From Nereocystis luetkeana (lineage: Eukaryota > Sar > Phaeophyceae > Laminariales > Laminariaceae), in NCBI GenBank assembly GCA_031213475.1, contig JARUPZ010000030.1:6999661-7063660 (forward strand): a stretch of 64,000 nt of DNA, written 5' to 3'. The notes under the pieces are model-generated. The model was not told the origin of the DNA. It was given only the letters and a program-made list of their open reading frames with translations, and searched no databases. The position numbers and the translations under genes were made by a program. This document shows, one piece after another, positions 11,736-23,819 of the stretch (its first letter is position 1; each line of letters starts with the position of its first letter).

Positions 11736-14700
11736 ACACCCGGCTAGCCGTCAGCCAGGGCACGGCGCAAGCACGCCCGATACCGACCCCGACATTCAGG
11801 GTCGGGGATCGCGATGAGGTAGTTTCGTTCCGTGATGCGAATCTCAACTTGCGCTAGCACGAACAACGCAAGAAAACACGTCTAATAAACGCTGAGGAGC
11901 GCTGAGAGCACAGAGCCAACAATATTGTACTTATACCTATTCTAAAACAATGTAATATACACCCGTTGGGGGTATGCAAATCGTTTTTGGCTACGTATGA
12001 GCCGTCAATATCGAACAGTATTTTCTCCCACTTTCCTGATTTTGATGTTTGGTACCTGGTGCATTTCCCGATTTCCTTGGGGTTTGTTTCCTCAAACGAG
12101 CATGCTAAGCGTGCCGTGACTTATGGCAGTTTGGAACGCTCATGTGTCCATTAAAAGTTTGTTTTCAATATAACGCGCAATATCTCTCGGTTACAGCTTG
12201 TTATGAGCAAAATAATTCGTACCGGAAGTCCCAAACGAGTGAACAAACCCGACAACAAATATTCTGAGGCCGATGTTCGGTGAAAATCCGCTTCAGCAAA
12301 ACTCTGGTGGATGTTTACAGTAGTGCAAAGCGGCGAGATTCGGAATCCTCGACAGACGTCGATCGACAAAACGAACGACCACGTCATGAACCCTGAAAGA
12401 GGTGCCCTCGTCGGTGGCTCCGACGTATTATAGGCTCACCATGTTCACATACTGGCCCGTCAAATATGGCGTGTGCTGGCCAGGCGTATGATAAACACCA
12501 ATTGGCCGCTGGTGTGTAGAAACAGATGACAGCAAATAAATGTCAAATCGCTCGAATGGCCCGAAATCAATACTTTTCAGGTTTGGAGAAAAGCGTAGGA
12601 CGTCGTCGGCATGCTCTCGCCCCCTAGACCATGGATCCACCTGATATCTTCGAGACCGTCATCTGCATTCGCTGGCTTTGCCCGACCCGAACCGGGTCGG
12701 CCGTGGGCTGGGTGTATGTCGAGATCAAAGGTCTATCGTCGCATGGTCTAGTTTTGATGAGCGTGCTAGGTTTTACGAAGAGGCAAACAAATGTGGTTGC
12801 GCCGCCTGCAGCCGTGTGAACAACAAAATTGAACGCTTTGTTTTTCCCCCCGCAGAGGCGGCAGGAGAATCTCTCTGTTGCTTGAAACCAGATTGTTTGA
12901 GAAATAACTTTCAAACACTTCGTGCTCCCATTGCCGTCGTTTTGAGCGTTCCCGATCTTTTGCCCTCCATTCAATTTCCTAATACAGCAACACACCCTCT
13001 TTTTCCTATTTTCCCTGTTTGAGTTTCGAAGAAAAAAAGGAAACTCAGGAAACAAGCGATTCGATAATAACGGTCCTAAACTCCAGTCGTTTTTTTCTAT
13101 TCTTAATTCTCGGTAAATCGCCTCAAATGCAGTGAGTAGTTGCTTTGAATAGCGCATCCAAATGCAGCTATTCACAAGGATTCAAACGCCATGTATCCCG
13201 CCTCAACACCCACGTTGAGTTTAGCTGATGTATTGGGCTCGCCCAGAGAACTGGTTATAGTCGACGTTGGCGGCAGTCTCTACTGTACTTCTCGCCCACT
13301 TGGATGACCTACGCTGAGGTCCCCTGTTTTTCCCGACATTTGCAATTACCATGACATCGTACATATACGCCATTGCAACGAAACCTGGAAGGAATGTATG
13401 TGCCGGGCGGGCGGAACATGTCGTAGATTTCGACGTTACGGTCGACGACACACGTCCCCACGAAGTAAGCGCCAGCTGGGTGGACGACCCTCGGACGTCG
13501 CGGAGCACTCCAACGAACACATCACTAAAATAAAGTTCCTGCTGCGAGGCGTTGCGGCAAAACACCGATAGCGTAGAAGATGTGCCTGTATATTGCCAAT
13601 ATATCCTTCTCCGTAGATTGCGACGTTGATGCCTCGTCCGAGGGCGGGCGGTGCTACACGGGTGTATCGGCGGCACTCGGCGCTGAGACCGCGTCGGGGG
13701 CGCGCCCGAGACAAGCAACCGCGCGGGATGGTCTTCCACTGCCGGAGAGGTCTCCAAATGAAACGATGTGAAGTATGAGCCTAACCTTACGATCATCATG
13801 TATATTTACAGATACTCTGTGGTCTCGCTGTAGCCCGCTACCCCTCTGGCGATTGCGCTGGTATTGCTCGGCTGTTGCACCTGTTGCAAACGGCTTTTTT
13901 CGAATATAGTATCAGTCGCTTAACAGACGAGAGCGACATTTGAAAATTCAGAAGTGGGTGGAACCCCCCAAGCATCGGGGTTGCTGATCCCTGTGGGAGA
14001 TAAAAACGAAGGAAACATACTATGAGGGGGAATGACGAGACGCCCGTGACCAAAACCGGTCTAGAAGGCTACAACGAGAACATAGTTTCAAGCGTGTGCT
14101 TGTCGCTAAATAATAAACCTGTCCGAAAACCCATGACTTCGTCTTCTCTCCGGAATGTTGGGTTAGGGCGGGCGTGTGGTGTCACGGGCGGGCACGTGGT
14201 GTTACCGAGAGGTAGTGCAGGTATTGCGTATAACCGTGAGCCAGTTTCCCGGTTGGGTGTTGTTCTCCCCGCGGGTACCAATAACCTCGGGTAAATCCCA
14301 AGCGGAAACGCGCCTAAAACCCGGGAATGCTATCATACCAGACACCTGGCAGGTACTTACCGCTGAAAGGGACAATTTGACGTACCGGGTACAGTGTCTC
14401 CGCCCGAGATTTTGTAATACTTCGACGAAACTGATATTGATTGGGGTCCAGGTATCTGAGGGATTTTATCGCCGCTGGTAGGTTATATCCGGGTGGGTCA
14501 CCCGGTGCTCCCAAATGTACAATCCCTCCCGAAGATATCCTTGACAACCTCGTATATATATTTATGTTTACGTACACTATCTACTGTAGTATAAAATAAT
14601 CCAATATTTGGGTGCGGTCTAGTGGCAGACGGTCATCCTTGCTGCATAATTCGCTCAGATCCGAATATCACGTTTGGCGTGAAGACACACACAGAACTCG

Positions 14701-15921
14701 CGTCTTCTACTATTGTCGAAATCGCGAGGGCTACAGTTGACAACGTCCGATGTTCATCGGCGAGCGGTGGGAATGAGCAATGCCGCTGAGGGCTAATAAT
14801 CTAACTCTTATAATTTGAGCTGTAATGTAAAGGTGATTGTATGCGTAGCTATATTCATCAAGGCCGGTATTTTATCTGTCTGTATTCGGGTGGCGCGATC
14901 CAGAGCGCTATAGCTCAGCCGTTCCCCATGGGCCGGGAGGCTGGGTGCCACAATCAGTGTAACACCAAGTTTCGCGTCGCGCCGAGCCGTGGCGGTCGTT
15001 CTGAGCTAGAAACAATCCCAAGCCGGTCCACGAGGGGTGACGCAATGCTTCTGGGTTTGTCACAGGTAGGATTAAGAAGACGGAATCTCATCGGATGATT
15101 GAGGCTATGAAGCCAGCCTGTTTCTGGCTTCATACAGTTCATATTAAGAAACAGGCACCCTTTGGGGCGATTTCCAAGTGCAGGGCGGGGAAATTACACC
15201 ATGACCTTGCATCCACCATCACACATCGCACAAATTCACGGCAGCGCAGAAACATGAACATAACAAGCAACAGCAGCAAGGCACCGGGCCTTGTTCCGCG
15301 CTGAGCCGTGGCCGTGGTTCGTTTTCGAGGCAGTTACGCCTGCCATCTAGGCCAGCCTTGCTGCTGACTAACATGTTTGAATTATATTTCGGGCAGCTAA
15401 CCAGTTGGCCCAATACATGCCAGAGCTCCGTGGCGCTCTCCTCGGTATTGGTGCTGAACAAAGCCGTCAAGGTAGCGCCACACCGAGGGAAGACAGTATT
15501 GCATCCCTTTCTCAGAGATTCGTCCATATATCTACAACTCTGAACAACTGTGGACCGAAACAGCGATCGCCTAGTTCGAAACCACCCGGCATGAAGTGAA
15601 AACCCCTCCCCCATTGGTTGATCACTGATAGGCTGAAGCCTATGGAGCCATCGGTTTCTGGAGGCGATAAGGTCCCATTCCCGGATCCGAAATCATGCCA
15701 TACCTGAATTTGAAATACCCCGGCAAAATGGACATCCCTAGGGTCGATATCACCCGGTGCCGTGCTCGGAGAACACGAACGCACACGAAACAGAAAAGAA
15801 AAACAGGAAAACGGAATGAAGATGCCAAGAGAGATGGCGAAAACGAAGACCCGCTGGAATGGCCCGCCAGGTAATAATGGGAGACGGTTCCAAAGTGGGC
15901 TCAGAGAGGCCAGGGATGCAA
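11736..15921. other. No recognisable gene
   Basis: Several ORFs of 70-190 codons occur on both strands (for example near 12.6-13.2 kb and 13.2-13.8 kb, minus strand), but none has a domain, and overlapping frames are open at the same time. I see no RNA gene or clear repeat. Confidence 0.4.
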
Positions 15922-15956
15922 TAACCCTAACCCTAACCCTAACCCTAACCCTAACC
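15922..15956 (+). repeat. Interstitial telomere-type repeat (CCCTAA)n
   Basis: About five and a half perfect copies of CCCTAA (TTAGGG on the other strand) lie inside otherwise unique sequence. The tract is short and has unique DNA on both sides, so it is an interstitial tract, not a chromosome end in this window. Confidence 0.9.
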
Positions 15957-17340
15957 AAGCACGCTCAGAGAGTTAGATATCTACAAGTATTCTATGTAGC
16001 AATAGCGCGATACTGCAGTATTGTGTGTCATATGGTACGTGTATGCGTGTACACCTACTGCAGGTGTAGGCTATTAGCAAGTACCTGGTATATACTACGA
16101 GGTACGCGTAATGGAGCTTGTGTAGTCGAACGCAAATATATCTGCGATGATTGTGCCGAGGAAATACGGAGCCTCACACGCTTTGACGCGTGGGTACCGC
16201 CCCCGCCGCCACGACCATCACTCCCATCGTCCCCCCCTTCACCTGCACCGCCACCACCGCCATTATTATCGTAGTGGTGAGGGCGGACGGGTGCCATCCA
16301 TGCGACCCCAAATATGAGCTATGAACCCGGAGGGAGCTGAAGAAAGTATAGGGGAAATAAATGCTGGACCCCGAAACCTTTCGAGACCCCCAGGCGCGGG
16401 TACAATAGTACGAGTAAAAACAAATCGATTTCTGAAACTTCCAAACAAATGAATTCTGGCAGAATCGGGGAACGCTCAGAGAACAACGGGGGTTGAATAT
16501 AAGTAATCGAGGGCCTAGCGGTCGTGAAGTTCATCATTGGGGCGACGTTTGGAAACAGTACTGATATCAATTCCATCCCGATATCGATATCGATTCTGAC
16601 AAAAACTCGTCCTGTAATTACTAACAGGCTCGCCCCAAGATGCACATGATAATCATAACGGCGGTACCGCTTCCAAACGAAAGGACCAGAACGCACCCAC
16701 TTCGAAAGGGAACGATGTCCCATCCCAACGAGAGTAAAGGAGCACGTACCCACATGGTGCAGAGTGCAGCACCATGGTACATCTACCATGGTACACTTCG
16801 GCAGCAGCGGCAGACCAACACACAACGGACACAATGACAGAGGTACAACAATCGCATCTGCACTTGCGTTACGTTTTTCGGTTTAGTCACATAATTCCTG
16901 TCTTTATGACACCCCATGCACGCATCAACATGGATATTGGCATCAATCGTAGTGATCTGACAAACTTTACTCGCAACACCGTGGAAGTCGACGCAAATCG
17001 TAATGATCTCGCGTTGGCATCAATGGCGATTATCTTGCAAGTGACCTGCCAACGATTTTACCCTTCTTAGAGCATGTTGGCTGTCGACCTTCCAACACTA
17101 GGGTCTATATTTTCCTCATGCACCGACGACATAAACTGTAATGGTGGTATCACCTCTTGATTCATCAGTTCCCTTACCCCTGCCTGGGCCACGTATTCGT
17201 GGCACGGAGAAGAAACTCGCCCAATTAGGCCGAACATCGGCGGTACACATGTGCAGCCTTGTATATGTTACGACACAAAACCCACACGACGAATACAAAC
17301 GTCAGCAGCAGTATGTTTCATCGGTATGCGTTACTTAACG
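15957..17340. other. No recognisable gene; proline/glycine-codon low complexity near 16.2 kb
   Basis: A CCG/CCA-rich tract at about 16,196-16,270 gives poly-Pro or poly-Gly frames. A small pair of CCATGGTAC words lies at 16,767-16,795. No domain or RNA gene was recognised. Confidence 0.4.
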
Positions 17341-17462
17341 GACAGCTATGGCATGCCACGGCACCCTCCACGGCGTGTCATCAATTCTTACGCCATGACA
17401 TGGGATGCCGTGGGGATGCCATGGTATGTCATGGGTGGTACCATGCCCATGCCGCGACAAAA
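17341..17462. repeat. CCATGG / TGCCGTGG-rich repeat module, copy 2
   Basis: This is related to 10,511-10,622, with the same ordered words (GCATG-CACGG-ACCC-CCACGGCG, GGATGCCGTGGGGA, CCATGGTAT, CATGGGT, GTACCATG, CCATGCC). The flanks differ, which defines the shared unit at about 115-120 bp. Confidence 0.6.
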
Positions 17463-20400
17463 TCAAGTAGTGTCGAACCCTGCCTTCTTCAAGTATCTCA
17501 CACTAGGGCCATAAGGATAAAGATGGTGTAGTGTATCTTTGGCGTGCAACTTCGAGATCATTGCACAATAGAAGTGCGATTGGCGTACGACTTAGGTGCG
17601 TTGTGCACACCTGAACAAGTACCGGTTGCTCCAACTGATGGGATCAAGCAAGAGAAACCAAAACAGTTTGAATTTATGGGAGGGTAAACGTAACAGGAGT
17701 GTTTCTTCCACGTGGTACACGTTTTGCGAAACCATCACAACCTTCACAGGTGCATACTGTATACCTTTCATTCGACGTGTTCGTCCAAGTCCTTGGCAGC
17801 GTCTATAATTAATTGCCGAATCTAGGACATCACAGTAATCCCTCACACATTTCGAACGAACCCGACGAAACGCAGACACGGTGATAAAATCAATGAAACC
17901 GAAGAGAATATTCGGAAGACGAAATAGTAATGGTTGACATACATCTGGAGCAGAAGCAACACAACTCGAAGGAAGTTGAAAACGATATCTCACTTCGAAC
18001 GAACACGAAGAGTAGTAGACAGCGGTTACGAGTGAACGAAGTCGAAGGTGTCACACGTTTTACTTTCAGTAGAACAGGAATGGAAACCACAGGTGAAAAT
18101 ACATTGGTGTCGCATGAACGAACTCGAAGGACTACATTACAAAGCCTACTGCGAAACAAACGTGATGGAACTTCCTATTATTCTACAGCACCAGGAAGCA
18201 AGCCGCACTGACACGCCGAACACGAAGAAATATCCAGATGAGTGAATTGCATCAATAAACCCTTAATAAAAGACTAATATGGATACAAGGCGCGTACACT
18301 GAACGCAGCAGAGATATACCACACAACAAGCAGCAGAACACATTCTACAAGCATTACTAAACGAATACAAGTATATGTTAGAATACAGCGCTTACAAAGT
18401 ATCGATTTATAAGAGTTTCCCGGCACACTGCGTCACATGAAGATGATAATATCATATGCAAGTTTTACAAAAAGTACGTACGTCAATGGCGGTAACACAG
18501 TCGACTACAGCAGGGAGACCCCACATGGCAATGTTCTGGCCGAGCTGTAAGCTACGATGTAGCTGGTGGAAGTCAATTCATCTTTGATCTCGATTCAGAA
18601 TAGAGAAATAAATAACGATCTGGAATCTCGGCTCGCCTTCAGGAATCGAGGTCAAGAATCGTCTTCCAGAATTGTGGTCGAAAATGAGGTCAATATTAAT
18701 ATTAATAAGTGGTTGGGGGTATAGTGGCGATGCAAACTTAATATAAACCCCTTGGGAAGACGCAAGCTTCAGAGTTTAATCAATTGACGAGAAAATCAGC
18801 ATACATTTATTTGGTGAAGTCATTGTTTTTCTGTGAATTGGCAGTGGTACTCGAGCTACCGGCGCGTGAAACATCTGGTGCGCCCTCATACAACCCTATA
18901 AGGATCGTTCTTGGATGTGGCTGACTGTGATTGCTCAGGGGTAGCCTTCGAAGGCATCACCAAGTGTAGTGCAAACTTTCAGGTGGGATTTGATTTGGGT
19001 TCAACTGACTATCCTTCTTAATTTCGACCCAGCCCGACACCTGCTCGCCCCACATTTGAGGTAGACACCCTTTAAGAACATGGGGACGGTCAATCGGGGC
19101 AGAATTGCAACCCGTTGTAGATGAACACTAATAATGTGATTCCCTCAAACTACTGCACGAACGAAATATTCTAATAAATAAATGCAGCGTGTCTCATAAT
19201 GCGACGTTCATAAATGTACAGGAAGAACTTATAGGGACTGGAGTAACCCGGAAACCCGAGGATGGGGGGGGGGGGTACTCGATGTCGTGCATGGCCGCAG
19301 TCATATGACCCTTGCAACCCTACAATCGGGATGGGGGGTTGATAACTTTGAACGTGGCCTTGACACTAGAATAATGGGGGAAGTGGCAGTTGACAGTGTC
19401 CTAAAAAAAACAGGTAACCAAAGCTCAAGTCCAATACCAGGTATTCTTCGCGTAGACAATTGGTACGTTATGTCATGAAACAATACTCATTCATGATATC
19501 GGAAATTTGATCTATTCGATACTCATTCGTTGCATCTTCGGTCCTACCTCGGGGAACCCCACCGCCCAACGGCAGCCAAACGACAAAGTCAAGCCCTGTC
19601 AACCACCACCATATTCTGCAAGTAAGCGAAAGTTGCACCATATGGTTGAAATGGTGGTATTTTTTCTTAAAGAAAGGTCACCCGTCTTAATGTGGTTAAA
19701 CTCGAATCCCGGCGGTGCCGCGGGTTGAAAATGGGGAGCATCATCCTTCGGCAACCAATTTTTATCTGAATACTACTGTGTGCAGTACAGGATGACGTTC
19801 GACAACGTGTGCTTGACACGGAATTTATATGAGCATTTTCGGTAATACAAGTTTCCTCTGGTGGACACTGTACACACGAGCACAGAGGCATCGTAACTGT
19901 CACAAAGGTCAGAGTTTGAGGCGTTGGTGCTGTGGTGATCGCCACCGGGTCGCTTCCATTGCACCATAACCCTAGGTTGTTGTAGTTGCGCGGTTGTTTG
20001 TTTCCAGAGGAAGTGTGGGAATGGTCTTGCCTCCTTCGCGGAAAAAAAAACATACTCGCTAGTGAATCATCTAACCTTTCTGGCGACGTAAGGGGCATGA
20101 TCTAGGTGGTTCAATCCACCTCACCTAGAGAATTTCCCAGCGCAGTATCTACACTGCTCGAATCGACCTAGAGTCTCACCAAGCATACCATCCTAGCAGT
20201 GAAGAATACCATAGGGATTACGTAAGGGTTGGGGCCCGAGGGTCGGCTGTCGGCGCCGGGTAGGAAATCTTCGTAACGATTTACACTTAATGTGTGACGA
20301 CGTTCTGCCCTTCGCAGTAATAAATGTATTGGAACTCGCCATGATATTGCAATACATCTCTGCATTCCGCTCAATTCCACAGTAGGGGTACACTTTTTGG

Positions 20401-22069
20401 GTCAACCGTTTTGACCGATATTATAGCTCCTCACGTCAGCACTACAGTTGTTGTTGTTGTTGTCGTTGTTGTAGTTGGTGTTGTTGTTGTTGTTCTCACA
20501 TTCACTCACAAAACAATGAAGTCCGTGGTCGCAGGACAGGCTCTAAGTTACTCTGGAGTGTGGAAGAAATACCTCGGTACTAAAACAGAGGCAAACACAA
20601 AAACAACAAGCATACTCTACTCCACCACTACGGACACCAGGGAAGCAAAAATGAGACTATTAATAGCAGACGAAAACCTAAATAGTACCGGACGGTATGA
20701 TGTTGTTCATACTTCCACTAGGACTGCGTAGGGTATATACACGAAGATCGGGTTGCGCGAACCAACGTCATCGAAACCATACGTTTCGGATGATTTGTTC
20801 AGCTCCTCGTGTGGATTTCTGAAAATAAGGCACCACCTACCGTGGGATTGCTCTTCGCATTCTCTTGGTCAACAGGTATGATGGCGTACGCACACTAATA
20901 ATGCACCGGGTGTGATCGTCACTAAGGGCAGGCCAGGATGTGGTACAGCTACTTACCTGTGGCCACGACAAAGTATAGATTGAGAGATATAAAGGTAATT
21001 CAAAACAAGCAGACAGACACAGCAGTAGCATGGTGAACAACTTCACGAGTGGTGTTCCCATGACTCTGTGAGGCTCGGCGAGGCCGACTACAGTCCTCAA
21101 GCAAACTACACACGGCGCGACTTGGAACGCATAGAGCACGCGCCACGGAGCACAGACGAGTTCAAATGTGCCCCGCCACGGGGAGCTCGAAACATGACCC
21201 GCGTCCGGTGAAGAGGTGGACACGAATGCGCGAAATTAGTGCATTTGGAGCATACCCATACATATACTCCATGTATTGACACCTAATAATTGTACGACAG
21301 CAGCGCTAGGGCATGTGGTACACAAGGCGAACACACGTGAAGAGTACCTGTCATACCTTCAATATTTACAACAAAACCCCCAAATTTATGGTACTGCTGT
21401 AGATATATGATCTACTGCTAACTACAACCCTAGCAGACAGGCGTAGTACGGAATACCTGGTACCAAATATATATTTTACCCAGAGGCGGTGATGACGTGG
21501 TGTTGTCGCGTTGAAGGTGCCACAGTTTCCGCGATGACGGCCCCCCAATTCCTCAGCAGGTACCTCGCTACGGCCGACGTAACCGAGCCTAGTTACTTGG
21601 TGATACGTATCAAAGATACCCAAGAAAAGGAGCGCCCGTAGTCAGCAGTGAGTACCTCTGCACCCGCAGTTATTGCGCTGTGCATTGCTTACTGTGTCCT
21701 GGTGAGAGAGTGCTGAGCAGATTGGGGTCCAATATGATTATATAGATCGTCACCCTATTAGTCCTAGAACTGGTGATCAGGGTGGTCCTGTTCGTATGCC
21801 GTGTTGAAGAGGTTGTGCATTTTTGAGTGTAGAACATAATGAAAGATTACTATATATTCGATGATAGGATGCGTACTACCGTACAAAATATTTGGTATTA
21901 ATAGTCGCCAAAATATGCGGGCCTATGTTTGACGATCCGTTGAAGTCAAAACAATCTAATCGAAAAGGCTGCACGAACTATGACTTTTTGGGTTTTGAAA
22001 AAAAAAGTTGTTGTTAGCTATCATTATCTCACAAGACAGAGTGAAACGTGCGAAATTATTTGATGTGCC
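17463..22069. other. No recognisable gene
   Basis: About 4.6 kb without domain-bearing ORFs on either strand. It holds a (GTT)n tract at about 20,449-20,494, a G13-type run near 19,264-19,276, and otherwise AT-rich unique-looking sequence. No tRNA, rRNA or repeat array was recognised. Confidence 0.45.
20449..20494 (+). repeat. (GTT)n microsatellite, interrupted
   Basis: A trinucleotide run of GTT with a few substitutions (GTC, GTA, GGT). It is open in the plus frame as poly-valine, which is an artefact of the repeat. Confidence 0.8.
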
Positions 22070-22193
22070 AGTCGATGGTATCGATTTGAAAGTGTTTAAC
22101 AAAAAATGAACACGTTCATCGATTATTTGCCTGTCGATGGTATCGATTTGAAAGTGTTTCAACGAAATATGAATAGGTTCATCGATTATTGAG
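22070..22193 (+). repeat. Two tandem 62 bp repeats carrying ATCGAT words
   Basis: The word GTCGATGGTATCGATTTGAA begins at 22,071 and again at 22,133. Each unit then has AGTGTTT, an A-rich patch and TTCATCGATTAT. Repeated ATCGAT palindromes allow each unit to pair with itself. Confidence 0.75.
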
Positions 22194-22599
22194 GGCACTA
22201 CTTTAAATAAGGGTAAATGCCATAATCTCAGATACCAGGTATAAGCTAAGACAGAGTGAAAAACGCGCGCCACGAGCGTTGTTATGTCAATAAGAATCCT
22301 GTTGGAAAAATATGCTCTTAAAGCATGAAGAGTGCCACCTGGCCTCCAAAGACTGAACTGTTTGTTTTTTTTAGGGTGTAGCTACGATGGGCTCCACTTG
22401 GACCTGCAGAAGTCACTATTAAGAAGCCTCGTTTGTTTCGCCACGGCGGGAGCACCAGGAGTGTTTACTCGGAACAGGTGGCCATTTGGCTACCCCCAAA
22501 AACGTACCAGTATTGTCCTCCTCTTTTCTAGCAACGTAGCCCCTCCAGACTAAATACACCACCCTACGGGGATACACATATACCCGCCAGAGTTGTGCA

Positions 22600-22860
22600 T
22601 CGCCTCACACACACTCCATACAAATATTCTTCTGACCGTTTTGACCACAACGATCCTATGGGCCATGCCAGCCTCCTCCGAAAATGATACAGGTCGCTCT
22701 GGTGCGGTTTGGGAGAAACCGAACATCCACTGGGGCACCGAAGGCGTCTTTACCGTACTACCAGCACACTCCCTGCCAGGCACCAAAAAACAAACTTGGA
22801 CATCTCCGGACGCAAACTCCATACGTTAAGGATAGGATGGTTTTGACACCAAACCTCCTA
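22600..22860 (+). repeat. Outlying copy of the 199 bp satellite unit
   Basis: This holds the same ordered blocks as the array at 23.8-25.2 kb: GCCTCCTCC, ACAGGTCGCTCTGGTGC, GAACATCCACTGGGG, a CCGAAGGCG hairpin remnant, TTTACCGTACTACCAGCACA, CCAGGCACCAAAA and CGCAAACTCCATAC. It lies about 1 kb upstream of the main array. Confidence 0.7.
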
Positions 22861-23244
22861 TGACCCATCACTGTTGCAGCGCTACGGGCTCCAGGAGTCG
22901 CCCAGGAGGACGACAGGGTATTCTGGGATGTACGTCCACTGACCCGATCAGTGACGCATGAAGGGTGCATCGTGTAAGACATCGATAAGGCCGTAGGCTG
23001 GCTCGCTGTCATATCGATGTAGGAATAAAATGGTGTGTCGCCGGCGGGGGAAACCATTGTCTGGGTCATGGAAACCCCGTTTCGTCTGTAGTGGTCGATA
23101 CGGGTTCTCTGTGGTGCTACCTGGTGTTTAGTCAATCCCACCAAAGAACAAAATAATCAGGTCAAACCACATCCTGTTCACACACCGTGCATGACTATTA
23201 TTGCCTATCACGTGCCTGTCTGTTAATCCCACGTCGATTTTGCT

Positions 23245-23704
23245 GAGCAATACCAACACTCGACTCTGTGGCGTCGGGCCACCTCGAGACGAGAGAGCAG
23301 CACTCGACTCCGTGGCGGATAAATACCGCCATTTTACTATTTAGCATGCCCCCCCCGGAATATTTGCCCTTCGGGGGCTTCACAGGGAAAATATCACCAG
23401 GTACCTGGTATATAATACGTGCGATACGATATGATCCATGACGATTTCATCATCAGCCAAACCACGCAACGCGGCCCGCTAGTTAGATTATATATACCTG
23501 GTAGGTTAGCTATAGGGGGTGATGCTTTCAGTCTCGGTCTCCGATGTGTTTGTGCGCGAGCTCCGTGGCGGATAAATACCAACACTCGACTCCGTGGCGT
23601 CTGGCCATCTCGTGGCCAGAGAGCAACACTCGACTCCGTCGCGGATGAATACCGCAACTCGACTCCGTGGCGTCTGGCCACTTCGTGGCCAGAGAGGATT
23701 TAAG
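23245..23704. repeat. Hairpin-bearing ACTCGACTCCGTGGCG repeats
   Basis: The word CACTCGACTCCGTGGCG (small variants) occurs at least five times in two clusters, about 23,255-23,320 and 23,560-23,700. It is followed either by GATAAATACCG or by a GTCTGGCCAC...GTGGCCAGAG hairpin. The last hairpin, TCTGGCCAC-TTC-GTGGCCAGA, has a perfect 9 bp stem. No ORF of interest is present. Confidence 0.65.
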
Positions 23705-23819
23705 AGGGAGCTACGGAGGAAATCTCCATCATGACTCTCTCAACGAACGACAAGAGCTGGCTATCGAGGTGAGACCTGGCCGATAGCGGCCCCAAGAGGG
23801 GTCCACGCAGTAACATTAC

